The notes: generated by a model not told the origin, from the letters alone. Numbered from the stretch's first letter, positions 45,778 through 57,674 are shown. The stretch is DNA of 64,000 nt from Byssochlamys sp. IMV 00236 (GCA_001931875.2 MSJH02000666.1:186001-250000), one strand, 5' to 3'. A program made the numbers and translations.

Positions 45778-46578
45778 ACATAACGCAGCCAACACCGGAG
45801 GCGGTCAACTTGAAAAACGCGCGATGATGTGTCATGTCGAAATAGAGGGCAAAGTTCTGCTGGCTGCAAGGGAGAAAGGACGCTCCTGAGACGGACATGG
45901 CCTGACTGATGTTTTTCTTATGCGCTACGGGTCGAATGGATAAAAAAAAGGTCTCCATCGAGTCTTCTTCGATACCAGCGGCGTCATTCTTGAGAGGTAG
46001 CCTAAAAAGGAGCGTTACCTTACTTCACACTTTTTCTCTACGGTCAGGTATAGATTCGCATCTCACGAAGTCGGATTCTTTTCTCCCACGTCATTCCAGC
46101 CGTCCATGCTTCCGTTTTCCTTCTTTCTAGGATCTCCGTGGAAAACTTGCAAGGTATCAAACTACGCTATCTGCCCAAAGTCCCAGCCCCTCTTCCGTTT
46201 CCATCAACTCGTGAGTCATCACGAGTAGGCATTTGTGTGTACAGCGTCGTGCGATTTCCCACGCATGACAGCTGAAGGATAATTATCTTCGTGCCGAGAT
46301 CAGAATTCCAAGCCCTCCTATTACCAAACACCCTTTTCCCTTGCTTTTCCATGGCGAGAGGGTGCATGGACGGAGGGCTACATCCCTTTTCACTCAATCA
46401 TCGCTTTGCTCTTTTTTCTTGTCCCTCGTAGGTGGGCAGATAGCTAGTCCTCGTAGAGCTTGAATCGAGTTTACTTTCTACATGACAGTTTCCCAAAAAA
46501 GAAATGAAACCATCTATGTCCAACAACACAGTACTGAACCATATGCTCTGGAGCATGTGTACTTCAAGACTTTATACT
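45778..46578. other. Intergenic, tail-to-tail
   Basis: 3' flanks of the L29 gene (+) and the LisH-WD40 gene (-). I see no gene; short open frames overlap on both strands. Confidence 0.5.
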
Positions 46579-48365
46579 TTAAACCTTCCAAACAATTAAC
46601 CTCTTGTCAAACCCGCCACTAACCACCCATTCCTCCTTCTCTTCCTTCCCATCGACATCCACCCATCCAGCCCAGATACTCCGAATCTTGCTTCCAACCT
46701 CATGCCCATCCTTCAGCAACGCCACGATCTTCCCCGTCTTCGCTTCAATACCTCTAATAACGCCATCGTCTCCATTCACCCAAAGTCCAGACCCATCCGG
46801 TCGCCAGACGACCTGTGGTGTCGAATATGCCGTTTGAGGAGCCAAGGTGTTCGCCTGGATCATGATAGCGGCATCTTCCCGGTTCTGCAGCGCCAGCGCC
46901 GCCATAGCTTGAGTCACTTGCGTCTCTGGCTCCGCAGGAGCGGCTTCGGATGCATCACCACCGGATCTAGCATCTGGAGACGGGAATAGAAGGCGTACAA
47001 TCATAACTTTCATATGCGGTAGTGTCGACGTAGCCACGGCCAGCAACCCTGGGTCATGAGGGCTCAGAGCAAGATAAGATGGCGAGAAGGCAACCCAGGC
47101 GTTTGAGTGTGGAGCCAGGTTCTGCTTTCCCAGAAGACGGGGCTCGTATGGCTTATCGCCCTCCTCCCCTGATTCTACTGCAGTGGACGGTTCTGACGAA
47201 ACGTCATAATAATAGAGATAAGTCGAATCCCTTCTCGAGGCGAGAAGTATTAATTCTCCCGTCTCCGTATGTCTGACAAAGAGAATCGATTCCGGGTTCG
47301 TCGAGAGCTGGATTCTCGCTCGTGGTTCCCCGACTGTCAGTGGAGAATGCTCGAGATCCAAAGAATAAATCAAGATTCTACCATCCCAGCCTGCCGTCGC
47401 GATCCATACGGTATTCGAGTCCGGTCGCTCATGAGCAGTCACCTGGACAACATACTTCGTATGGTCTTTACGTCGATGCAGTACTTCAGAATCTCGAAGT
47501 AGGAGCAGCTGTCCGGACATGGTGGTGGCCAACTGGTAGGATCCGCCTCGGATCGTGACGTGCGACAGGATAGGCGAATCGGCCAGTCCTGAGAACGACG
47601 CGGCAGCTTCATGGTCCGGAGAGGTTTTGAATAGGTTCAGTCGTCTGTCAGCCCCAGTGGAAATAATGTAGGTTGACTTGATATCCGTCTCTGCTTCTGT
47701 TTCTCCTGGAGAAGATTGGCGCTCCCAGGGCTGCACGGACACGGAGAGCAAGTTGGAAGAGCTCGGTGTGTATATCGTAGATGGTTTCGATGGTGCTTTT
47801 GTTTCATTCTAGTCAGTAAAAAATATAATGAAGTATGAAACAATATGCTATGAAGAGCTTTCCCAGAAAACAATTTTGGATGGCAGGCTACAAAAGATAA
47901 CACAGCATGAATAATTCTGTAGCACAAAAACTACATCACTCAGAGGAAACATCAAAAAGAAAACAAAAAAAAGCAACACACAATTTCTACACTACACCAT
48001 AAACAACTATCCCTCCCCAGGTAGTAAACAATATGCAAAATCAAAGAAACTTTTGAACTTAAACCAATCTAAACCCACTTACCTGGACTACTCCACCGAT
48101 CCCTCTTTTCCCGCGCATCCTCATCATCTCCATACCTCTCAAAATTCACCGTTTGATCAAAAGCCTTCTTCTCCTCAATAACATTCTCGATCGTCCATCC
48201 ATCCAGCTCCTCTGCCTTGCTATTTACCTGTCCTGCATTAGGCGGAAGGCCTGCCTCGCGAATGAAGGCATCGAGCGTCTGTGTGTAATTGTTGGATCGC
48301 AGAAAACGCGCCACTAGAATACTTGCTAGTGGTAACTGCGTTGGGTTCGATATGTTGGACGTCAT
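46579..48365 (-). CDS. LisH-domain WD40-repeat protein
   Basis: Model: complement(join(46579..47795,48083..48365)), 499 aa. A LisH dimerisation motif lies near residues 10-45 (LASILVARFLRSNNYTQTLDAFIREAGLPP). The rest is a beta-propeller: STYIISTGADRRLNLFK, SGQLLLLRDSEVLHRRKDHTKYV, VWIATAGWDGRILIYSLD, and the last blade EEWVVSGGFDKRLIVWKV. The single intron is long (287 nt), A-rich on the plus strand and ends in AAAAG. A nearer acceptor (ACTAG at 47811-47815) gives AAT GAA ACA but puts exon 1 out of phase, so the AAAAG site was chosen; a hidden small exon in this intron is possible. No nuclear signal or partner is evident; LisH-WD40 proteins serve many complexes. Confidence 0.75.
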
Positions 48366-48864
48366 AAGTCTATGTCTATCCTTTTCTTTTTTTTTCTCTT
48401 CTCTGCTCTTTGGGTTGTAGTGCTTTCAGTGTATTATCGTAGGGGAGAAATTGTTGCTGTTTGATAGATTGCGGAGAGAATTCGCGGGATGTTGTTGATT
48501 AGGTAGATGGTGATTACTGATATCCGCGCACCCAATCGCGGGGCCGAATGGGGTTCGAGTACAGTAAACTTACTACGAGTTAGAAAGGCTCTATGTGCCC
48601 GGACTACAAGATCTAACAAGAAAGGAATCCGATGCAGAGATCATTATTTATCATACTTGGGAATCTATTAAAGGCAAAGTCGTTATGGGCTTTTAGGTAT
48701 TTTCTTTCCCCACCCAGTTTAGCTTCGAATCGTGAAATAGTATCATGAACCAAATCCCAGAACTCCTTTAATGAGCTGGCAATATGCTCTAGCAGATGTC
48801 ACTGAACCAGCATGTCACTGAATTTGATGTATGCAATTATGTGAAGCTCGTGACACCATGCTCA
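48366..48864. other. Intergenic between the tandem LisH-WD40 and NCBP3-like genes
   Basis: About 500 bp with the promoter of the LisH-WD40 gene and the 3' flank of the NCBP3-like gene. No other feature is seen. Confidence 0.5.
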
Positions 48865-50367
48865 TCAGGAAAACATATCCTCCGCCTTGCGACGCCGGCC
48901 TCCTCTTCCTTCCAGCTTGTCAGTAAACAGTTCCTTTCCCGCGTTGTTACCGTACTTCGATGGGAATAACTCCCGGACTGAGGCACCTCGGCCCTTGATC
49001 GACAATCCGTTCGCTGCGCCACGAATAGACAACCCCGACGCTTGGGCCGCAGCGCCCCGGATACTGACACCATTGTCTCCAGACTGCGGGAAGAGCTCGA
49101 CATTGGCATTACGGCCAGAAGTATTCTGATCTTGAGCTCCGTCGACTAGCGGAACAGTGATTCGCTTCGCCAAGGATTCCGCCGTCTCGTCCGCGGCATC
49201 AAACGCATCGGACCGACGATGATTACTGGCGCTTTTGGTCGGGAACAATTCCTTCTTGATATATGCAGAAGCCGTCTTATTGGGGAAGAGCTCTCGCGAA
49301 CTTGAGTCACTTCCATTGGATGGGAATAGCTCTCTGCCTTTATTCCGACGAGACACCTGAGGCGAGCGCTCACGGAATCGTCTGTGACGGTCGCCATCAT
49401 TTCTGCTTTCCTCGTCTAGCAGGTCACGGCCTGGAGAAGCACTGCGGCCACGGAGGCGCCCAGACTCATTGTCACGGTCAGGGAACAACTCCGCCCGCCT
49501 GCCAGGACGAGACCGACCGCGTCCTCTGTCTGCATCCGAGTGGTCTGCGGGTTCGTCATCATACATGCCTGCACCAAATCCTTCTTCTTCGCCCTTGTCT
49601 CTCCGGCGACGATGTTCTCGGTCATCGAATCGCCGCCGTGTGTAGTCACCTTCACTATCGTCCCTTTTGCCGTGGTGCCTCCTCTTCGAGAGTTCCCGGC
49701 GCAACCGTTCCCTCGGATCATGCTCAGGGTGCATCAGATAGAAACGACTCGCTTCGTGCGCCCGTGGCCTCTTCCTGTCGGTCTTGACAGCCGACCGCAC
49801 TTGCAGGACAGAGTCTGGATGGCTCGACAGGGACTTTGCGCTGCGCAATCGCAGAGATGGCAGCGCCGATGCGTCCTCCACTCCAACCTGAGTGAGTGCA
49901 GCCAGCGCTTGTAAGCCCACTTCCACCGATGAGTAAACAATATTAGCCGACGTGTCGTCAATCCATTCGATACGACTTGGTTCCTCAACGTCGAAATGTT
50001 CCGTCGCGAATCGCTTGATGTCATCGGTAGTCAACTCATCCACTCCTCGAACATGGACTTTCTCATATGTCGCTTCTTCCTCGAGGTGATCTACCGCACC
50101 TTCTTCGGCAAAAACAGTCGCCTGTGCCGGTTCCTGTTTGTAACATATTAGATCACGGTCATGGGCACGGCGCAGTCGCGTCTGGTATCTCACAGTTTCA
50201 ATGGCCTCCGGTTCTGGAAGCGGGCCTAGGTCGAGGTCCATATCAATGTCCATTGTGGTATCCATGGTGTTAGAGGTGATGTTGGGATCGTTTTGATATT
50301 GAGAGTGGTTGAGGGAATGTTGTTGAGCGCTGGCCACTTCCATAGCTGCAGCGCTGGAGAATGGCAA
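48865..50367 (-). CDS. NCBP3-like nuclear cap-binding/mRNA export protein with repeated ELFP motifs
   Basis: A single exon encodes 500 aa. The conserved N-terminal region has VRYQTRLRRAHDRDLICYK, then KVHVRGVDELTTDDIKRFATEHF, and the diagnostic IEWIDDTSANIVYSSVEVGLQAL. This RRM-like fold is that of NCBP3, which binds capped RNA and TREX in mammals. A basic Arg/Asp-rich linker (RRRFDDREHRRRRDKGEEEG) follows. From about residue 290 the protein carries seven ELFP-like peptides near residues 292, 345, 357, 371, 422, 464 and 477: AELFPD, RELFPS, RELFPN, KELFPT, VELFPQ, RELFPS and KELFT. Three SIRGAA/SIRGAA/SIKGRGA blocks lie at about 430-460. The repeats look like short linear binding motifs. The start Met at 50365-50367 is followed by FSSAAAMEVA; Met 9 is an alternative. 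Confidence 0.85.
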   Translation of the reverse strand: MPFSSAAAMEVASAQQHSLNHSQYQNDPNITSNTMDTTMDIDMDLDLGPLPEPEAIETVRYQTRLRRAHDRDLICYKQEPAQATVFAEEGAVDHLEEEATYEKVHVRGVDELTTDDIKRFATEHFDVEEPSRIEWIDDTSANIVYSSVEVGLQALAALTQVGVEDASALPSLRLRSAKSLSSHPDSVLQVRSAVKTDRKRPRAHEASRFYLMHPEHDPRERLRRELSKRRHHGKRDDSEGDYTRRRFDDREHRRRRDKGEEEGFGAGMYDDEPADHSDADRGRGRSRPGRRAELFPDRDNESGRLRGRSASPGRDLLDEESRNDGDRHRRFRERSPQVSRRNKGRELFPSNGSDSSSRELFPNKTASAYIKKELFPTKSASNHRRSDAFDAADETAESLAKRITVPLVDGAQDQNTSGRNANVELFPQSGDNGVSIRGAAAQASGLSIRGAANGLSIKGRGASVRELFPSKYGNNAGKELFTDKLEGRGGRRRKAEDMFS

Positions 50368-52930
50368 GCGGTAGGGTGTGTATTTGGATGACGGCGAGCC
50401 AGCTCAAGTGATAGTACCAAATATATAGATAAGAAATACCAATCTAACACAAAGCTGAGAGTGTGGTTGAAATGAATTTGCCGTGATCGTTGAACTCGGC
50501 GGATGATGGAGCTGCGCAACTGGAGACTTTGCCGACCCGATTCGGACAAGCGCGGGCGAATGCGGAGTGACCTTGCCGAATCGGAGATGTCTCTACTTGC
50601 AAGGCTTCAAGAGCTCTATCTGTGTCTAATGCGATAATAAACTGAACTTAATGGGATCAATGGGATCATGTAATGGCTACAGTGATATTAGACTAACTTC
50701 AAAGGCATGAAGGCTTGAGGTTTGTCCGAGAGAAATATTGTTCACGAGTCCAGCGTTTTAGCTTGCCAGAACTAAAATATATATCAAGTATCAACACACC
50801 ATACTCTCAACCATTCCGTATACATTCGCAGGAAGACCGCCATTCGTTTACTACAAAATTGCCAGAAAATAATAAGATACACAGGCCAAGAACCCCGAAA
50901 CGGACAGAACACATCGCGGAGGAAGAAAAATAAAAGCAAAGTGAGCAGGATCAGAGGAGCCACTATTCGACTTCTCAAATATGCTACCAAAAACGATACA
51001 GCCCCTCCCTGTTCAGGTCACATGGAGTAGATACGGAGAGGTTAACTGAAATGCTCAGGTCACTCGACCAACAAGACAAAAGTAAATGTATTGCCCTCAT
51101 ATCAGCTTATTAGTGATGCTGCACCCCTTGGAGATAATCGAGTCCTATTCTATATCTCGCAGATATCGGTCATCTTAGAATGGCAACAGGAGTCGATTAT
51201 CCAGAACTAAGTTACTTTAGGATGGCTCCCTTCTAGATACCTAGTCGCATGCGGAGCGAATTGACCATAGACTGTGGTCAAGGCGTCATCCCGTATGGGA
51301 CGTCGAAGTATCATCAGCTGCTAATTACTGCTTCTAACAGAGAGTAGGCTTCCAGCATAGGAAGTAGGTGCTGCGCAGAAAAGGAGAGCGATAGGAATAA
51401 GAAGAGACAACCGATAGTAACTGCCGCACTTCTCTAGTCTTGCTCGAGTACGGTGTAGACTTCTACTATGACATGACGCTGGTATAGTGCATTTGAACCT
51501 CCCAGGAGGGTACTATTATGTATACAATTTGCGGCAAGTACACCGTGGCTTCTCTGATACTGCACCTTTATTCGGTTCCCTCCCTTCGAGATGAAAGGAA
51601 CATATTCAGAGAGAAGATAGTACTCTTCTTTAGTCCCTCTTATTGCACACGCGTAGGTGAGCGATTGATTGCGTCCTAATCACCAGGGGAAGCAGACTTT
51701 CTTTTCCGTGCGTATTTCCGTGTGAGACCGATTTCATTCAGAAGCAGATGAAGGGCATATGTATCCTCGCCTTTGAGTTGCATATACTTTCATTCTCAGA
51801 GATACGAGCACATCAGCACGTATATCAATATCAGAATCGGTATGTGAAGGCGAGGAAAACATCAAGCCCACAAGAACAACAGAAGGGAGGGAAGCCGACT
51901 GATGTGTTTATCCTAACTCCTGTTCATTGTCGTGACAATGTCCTCCCAATCACACAGCCCAAGTCCCATGTTGAAGGGTCCCGTGAATGACAGCTGTTAC
52001 TGTATCCCAATATCATAGGACTCGAGCCAGAACGAGCCAGAACCATACGAAAACTTACTCTATTGCTGGTACCACTTTTTCTGCCAGCATACACTGGGCA
52101 GGTTGGATATAGCGAAAAATAAGGAACACCCGCCCCAAAAACACAGCCCGAACAACACGGAGCCAAGGCTACCTCTCTTACCGTTAGCTGTTTTTGTCAA
52201 CATAGCTGACTCCAACCCTTGTCATACTTCCCAGAGGTTCAGATACAGCAGATGAGCGCGCCTTGGGCCAGTCGTTTCCACCGTGCAAAGGCGTTATCCT
52301 GGCACGCTTACACTGTCCTGCGCCAGCATTAGACAGATATAATGTAAAGTTTTCTCTTCTCCGACGTTATGTCTTCAGCTGTCAACCAAGGGGATAGGTA
52401 TGAAGGTATTACAACGCCGGTATGTCTACTAATTTTATGGTGAGAGTATCGTCCAATGCTGTATGCCGAACAAGAGGTATGTGTGGACCGCTCTCTGAGA
52501 TAATAACACCACAGGTATGGGATATCTGATACCTTATCTGCCGTCCTATCATCCATTTCCGGAAAGTTGAGATAGGCAAGGTAAAGGCAAGAAACAAAAG
52601 TCAGAGGGAGAGCCCAATTCCTCTGATCAGAGTCGGAGAGTTTCTAGTACTGTAACTGAACCGTGGAAATATCTGGAGCTTGCAAACGACAGGTCCCATT
52701 CCCGTTATGAAGATCTTTATGGCTGCATCGATACAGTGCGACCAGAGAGAGTGTGTGTGTAAACCCTTTTTTGGGACTCAGCTGCTGGAACTTCATGTGT
52801 TCAGCTGCAGATGACGAGGAGAGATGGTGGAGGCGCGGGAAGGGAAAAAGAGGGTCGAATTGGGTCCAGCGGAAGAGACAGAGCACATTGTTCTGTGCCA
52901 CATCATCAAGCCACAGATGCATGCACAGCC

Positions 52931-53606
52931 TCATATCAACGGCCTGGACAAGTCATGGTCATCGGTCTCGCTTGCTTTTTCTGTGTCGGGAACAGCTTGG
53001 CGTCCCATGCGGTCTCGTATCAAGCTGCACCGGTCCCTGGACCTTTCGCAAGTTACGACATCCATTACTCCTTCTGTCGATGGATCCTCACTTATCAAGA
53101 ATGCGAGAGCCCGGAAATAGCTAGTGCCTGCCTGCGTTACGGCGATGTCCATGGGAATAATAATATCAGTCCCCGCTTCCTGCCGCAGTATCTCGATTGT
53201 AGAGCTAAGGGAGGATTCAGTGACGATACCTGTCATTTCGACGACTTCACCAAAAGTCCCCGCAGACGCTACGAGTCCTAGCGGGGAGCACAGTGAGCAC
53301 AGTGAGCACATCGGAAATCCGTTCTGCACAGGCTTTCAGAGTTGCGAGGGTCCCCGTTAGCGGATGGCCGGGACGGGGTGCGTACGCCTGTACCTTTCCC
53401 CCGGGAACCATTTTGAGATTGAGTTTATACCGTCCAGATTGAGTTTCTCCGGGCGTTTGGCCTGAGAGCGAGACCCTTGTCATCAACTTATTCTGTTGGC
53501 TGGCAGGGCTGGTGGAACCCGAAAGTGATTTGGAAGCACTCGAAATGCGTGGGGCCGTTAGGAACCGGTCAGTACTACGGAGTAAGGGGATCCTTTCCCA
53601 TATCAC
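52931..53606 (-). pseudogene. Possible coding blocks of an unknown gene, frames broken
   Basis: On the minus strand, 53247-53606 reads coherently (KLNLKMVPGGKVQAYAPRPG...GTLATLKACAERISDVL). A second frame, beginning at 53329, then continues as GTFGEVVEMTGIVTESSLSS...EILRQEAGTDIIIPMDIAVT and runs towards 52931. The frame switch occurs at a GAGCACAGT triplication. It could be an intron boundary or a frameshift in a decaying gene. No domain is recognised and the plus strand is open as well (52811-53281), so direction is also open to doubt. Confidence 0.28.
53285..53310. repeat. Tandem 9-bp repeat (GAGCACAGT)x3
   Basis: Three near-perfect copies of GAGCACAGT, the last one starting GAGCACAT. The unit is a multiple of three and so would not change a reading frame. 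Confidence 0.8.
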
Positions 53607-53641
53607 AGTCCTTTGAGAGCTCTAACTGCTTAAAGTTACTA

Positions 53642-53956
53642 CTACTCCCATTCTAAGAGCACTTCTTGCAGAGTCGGCAGGCCTGCGGGGGAAGACCGAC
53701 ACGCAGAGCCCGAGCTGTTGAGAGTTGGCTCCTTCGCTGACGGAGTCACCGATATGATGGTATCTGGCCCACAAAATTCAATAGTTCGGTCAGATCGAAG
53801 GGCTAAAAGGACATTTGGAATCTGGAGAAGCTCGGTGATCTCGCGATCGACGTCGACATCCTTGTAAGCCGGGCAGATCAGGCCATCCTCCATGACTTCA
53901 GACTCGGGGGCAGGGTTCGCACTGCGACTCGACGTTTCATTGGAAGACATAGACAT
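53642..53956 (-). CDS. Possible small hypothetical protein
   Basis: A 104-codon ATG-started frame begins MSMSSNETSSRSANPAPESE and continues with DVDVDREITELLQIPNVLLA before a polar C-terminal end. The acidic start and well-formed helix (REITELLQIPNVLLALRSD) look more like protein than chance, but there is no domain, signal or homologue I recall. The same strand continues with the broken block at 52931-53606, so the two may be parts of one gene. Confidence 0.3.
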   Translation of the reverse strand: MSMSSNETSSRSANPAPESEVMEDGLICPAYKDVDVDREITELLQIPNVLLALRSDRTIEFCGPDTIISVTPSAKEPTLNSSGSACRSSPAGLPTLQEVLLEWE

Positions 53957-55964
53957 CACTATCGCAGGTACCTATCATCGTTCATAGGGACAAGGAGCAT
54001 TTAAGCGAAGCGGGATCCGAGGGTTTGGTTGGCCAGTGCGTCTGAGCCAAATGCGGCGCTAGTAAGGTTGGGATGTAGTATTTGTCATTACACGAGTAGT
54101 GCAGGGCGCTTCAAGCCGCCGGCAAATCGGGAACCTGATGGGGAAATCTGAATGGTCCCCGAGCTGCCATCCACACGCCGGGCATCCAGAGTTCGATGTA
54201 AGTCTGCGAGTTCTTGTGTTCTCTTGATCTTTCTGATATCCTAAGGGTAGTCTGGAGTGAGAGGTAGAAGAACCGAAATTGGAAGATGTCGAGGACCGTC
54301 GAGAAGGGAGAAAATATGATATAGATAGACCTTTTACGCAGAGATTGGGACCCAACGGCTCGGGGCACTTCCATCCTGCATAGGATCATCAACGGGATTG
54401 CACGCTCCAGAGCCGTGAGGCCGGTCGACTATGCTGGATCGGGGAGCGAACGGTTCCTGTCAACTCCTCCCCTGCACACGATAAGGGAGCCCCGAGGGTT
54501 TCTGCATGGTATTTGGAATAAGGGCGGCGATCATCCTATAGGGCGTGTGCCGCATTTTTGGTCCAAGCGTTAATATTTTGGCGCGAGCACGGGCGTGCTC
54601 TCCACGTGAGATCGCAGTCCGATCTTCCTCTTCCCCCCCTGCCTGGCTCAGTGCACGACATTGATACCCCTGACCCTTGCTATGCCATTATTGAAACATG
54701 ATTTGGAAGCATCAGGGTAAGTAGTTAACTAACTTCACGACAGAGAACGGTTTTCTGAGTGATATTCCGCTGTTGTCCCAGAAGTGATGCGATGCACGAG
54801 CCCGCCCAATTTCGAAGACAATAGATTCTGTGGAAAACGAAACTAGGTCCTTGTCTAGTACTACGTAGGTCAGTGTCTCGTATGCCAAAATTCCGATGGT
54901 TCGCAACATATCAGCCTCGGGGAGGGTAAACTTTCCATATCACTTTTCTGTACCATGGAAATAAAATAGGTCCAACGGGCAGGCCGTATGGTATTGTGAA
55001 GGTGTGGCTGAGACAGAAGTCCTGTTGAGCCACAGATGGAAATTCCGTACGTACCATACTTTACAACCATCGAAGCATGCCGGTCCGTCTCGTATTTCAG
55101 ACTAGTAAGGCTGGTGTCTGTTTGGTTATGGTATTATTCTTCTTCGCCTTAAGAGTAGTACTGTAGTACAACATCGCACCGCCACATACTAACTAACTTA
55201 GCCGCTGAGGGACCCATAATGACAAAAAACGTCAGCCTCGATTTCCGTTTCGTTTTAAACTTCAATCAATATTTCAATAATGCCGATCCCTGATACAATA
55301 TGTTTCGCAGGTTCCGAGGAAAAAAATGCACCGCCACTGTTTTTTTTCTTTTTCCTTTTTTTTTCCCGCCCGACGATCATAGTTAAAAACTTGATCATGG
55401 TAACGGCTGTCAATATTATCGAATACGACTATCAGACGCGGACTGCTTGGAGGTTCCTTGCTGGCGGAATTTGGGATCGAATGATCAACGCTAACCCATA
55501 TACCATTACCGTCTGAGCTTGAAGTGGACATGTTTCCAATCAGATTGCGCACTGACGGAGAATTAGACATAATAACTAGACACAATTGAGCCTATCTCCT
55601 ACTTAGGTGGCTTCATGGGGGAAGCTCAAGCTCAGAGCAACTGTCCCCTATAATAATAATTCCCCCACACGATCTCTCACTGGTAGGTAAGTTTGGGTGC
55701 GCTTGCTGGTAGGTGCTGATGGCTGACGTCTCTCAATAACTAGCCTTAAAGGAAGATCGAGGAGGGGAGGGGGTCGAGACTTGGGACCATATCGTACTAT
55801 TGGCGTCGAAACCGGTAAGGTTTGGGAATCGACCATGGCCCAGGTTTCCGGTAAGTTTATGTGGCTGCCCACTCAAAGTCATGAATAATAGCCCCCCGGA
55901 TCCTCGAGGTGGTGCAAGTTCATGTCGCTACTCTCGTACACTACTGGCCAGTTATCTCGTCCTG

Positions 55965-55983
55965 ATAATAATAATAATAATAA
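55965..55983. repeat. Microsatellite (ATA)n
   Basis: Perfect ATA/TAA triplets over about 19 bases, followed within 12 bases by another TAATAATAA run. Confidence 0.85.
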
Positions 55984-56159
55984 GACGTAGCCTCTAATAA
56001 TAATCTGGAGGACATAGCGCAAAGGAGTACTAATAGAAAAAAACTGAGCGTGGGCTTCCGACCACTTATAGTTTGTCAACGTTCCAAGACCGGGGGAAGT
56101 AATATAAACGCCCGACCCACTTGAGATCAGGAAGTTTTTGTCAGCATTGAAACTCAATT

Positions 56160-57674
56160 CTATCGAGATGCCAAAAACGGGCTATGTGTATAGACGCTTA
56201 TCCCCTGACCGCGCATAGTAGCGTCAACGCTCATTTTGGAAGCATTGGTCTCCTCCAATAATGACTTGGCGACATAGTAGTCTGTACGTAACATCGTATG
56301 CTGCTGCTGCAGTCAGTTCCCCGGAAATCAGTTGAAGTATGTATCTACAAGAGAGCTTGTCTTGAGCACCGCACCGAGGCCATTTTCAGACACGGCTACA
56401 GAATATAGAAGGTATATATCTAAGGACCTGAAAGAAAATATCTTTATGCTCAAGTGCTGAGCGAGTTTAATCGAAAGCTATCTGGAAGGAATTCTTACAT
56501 CGGTGTTCACCGCGTATGATACGGAACGACCGTTTGAGAACTCTGCTGCTGCTTGGTCCCTGATCCACTCCACCCCCACATTTGAAAACACGCGTCCTAG
56601 GATTATGATATACCAATCGCGGAGGAGATCATAGAGGCGATCTCCTGAAACGACTGTCCCCGGGAGAACCACATTTCTTTGCGACCTGCAGGCCGTTTTC
56701 AGATAATGCAACCATAAAAAAAAGGGATTGTATGAGCAGGGCGGTGTGTTTGATAAGTGTCCAATAGACAATTATAGTACCGACATGCGCCCAACTCGCT
56801 CTGGAGGAAGACGGTAGGACCAATATGTGGTGACGTCCTCGACATTTGTTTGTATATGGTGATCTGGATAGATGGCTACTGGCGGCTCGAGCCGACAGGC
56901 GATTACGGTACATAGGCTGTTTTGACAGGAATGGTTCCAAACGTCAAGTCCGTCAACTCGGCTTTGCGGAGGAGCGACGATGGATCTGCTGGACAGATGA
57001 CAGATACTGACGTGCATTGACAGCGGCTTGTTTTCTTTCCTGGAGTCAGGAGCAAGATGGGGAAAATTTCGACTAGGAGATTTTGATCGCCAAGCGTGAC
57101 AAATATGTTCCGCGCGGTACCGCTGCTAGCAGAAGTATCTTACTGCTTGTTTGAACAGGAGAGCTGAAGAAGGCGGTTATGTAACGTTACCAGAAATGGT
57201 TAAGCCTCATGACAAGCGATCCAGGATTGTCATAAAGTATCAGAAAATATGAGATCCAATTCGATCTGTGGCGCAGTTTATGGCTTGTGCGATATTCGAC
57301 AATTGCACGGCTGAGGATACGAGCGGCTAATAAGTGGGAGACAGGAAACGGCAAACCTTGATCATGAAACTATGCGTCTGGACTATTATCGAAATGAAAG
57401 GGAATCCGTTGATGAGCCACAGCTGCAATCCTCTGTGTTGAAGCCACAAGGAGTCATGAGAGGAGTATGAAGGGAAGAGAGAGTCTGTCCCAATCTGGAA
57501 AGTGTCGTAAGCGCGCCAATAGTCAACTAAGGTCTTCTGGAATGAGGAAGATTGTTTTGTGTAAGATCTCCGTAAGCGCCACAGGGCAGAGCTGATCGCC
57601 AGCCAAGGGACAATCATGACAACAACCGCCCGGCCGAGCGAAATCCCCTGAGCCTCAAGGGGCTCAGACCCCAT
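56160..57674 (-). CDS. Candidate multi-exon gene of unknown family (partial model)
   Basis: Separate coding-like blocks read on the minus strand. (1) 57674 downwards: MGSEPLEAQGISLGRAVVV, the hydrophobic MIVPWLAISSALW, then RGLQLWLINGFPFISIIVQT. (2) About 57180-57330: RAIVEYRTSHKLRHRSNW, ISYFLILYDNPGSLVM. (3) About 56785-56990: GLDVWNHSCQNSLCTVIACR, EDVTTYWSYRLPPERVG. (4) 56499-56685: GDRLYDLLRDWYIIILGRVF, VGVEWIRDQAAAEFS, ending ACCGAT|GTAAGA. (5) 56160-56306 after TGACTGCAG: MLRTDYYVAKSLLEETNASK to the stop at 56160-56162. Blocks 4 and 5 join in phase 0 across about 190 nt. Junctions 1-2, 2-3 and 3-4 are not settled. Two hydrophobic segments suggest a membrane-anchored protein. I recognise no family, so the function is unknown. 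Confidence 0.38.

Noticed and set aside
49263..49787. 174-codon plus-strand frame opposite the NCBP3-like gene
   Set aside because: Cys/His-rich but without zinc-finger spacing; a shadow of the Arg/Asp-rich linker.
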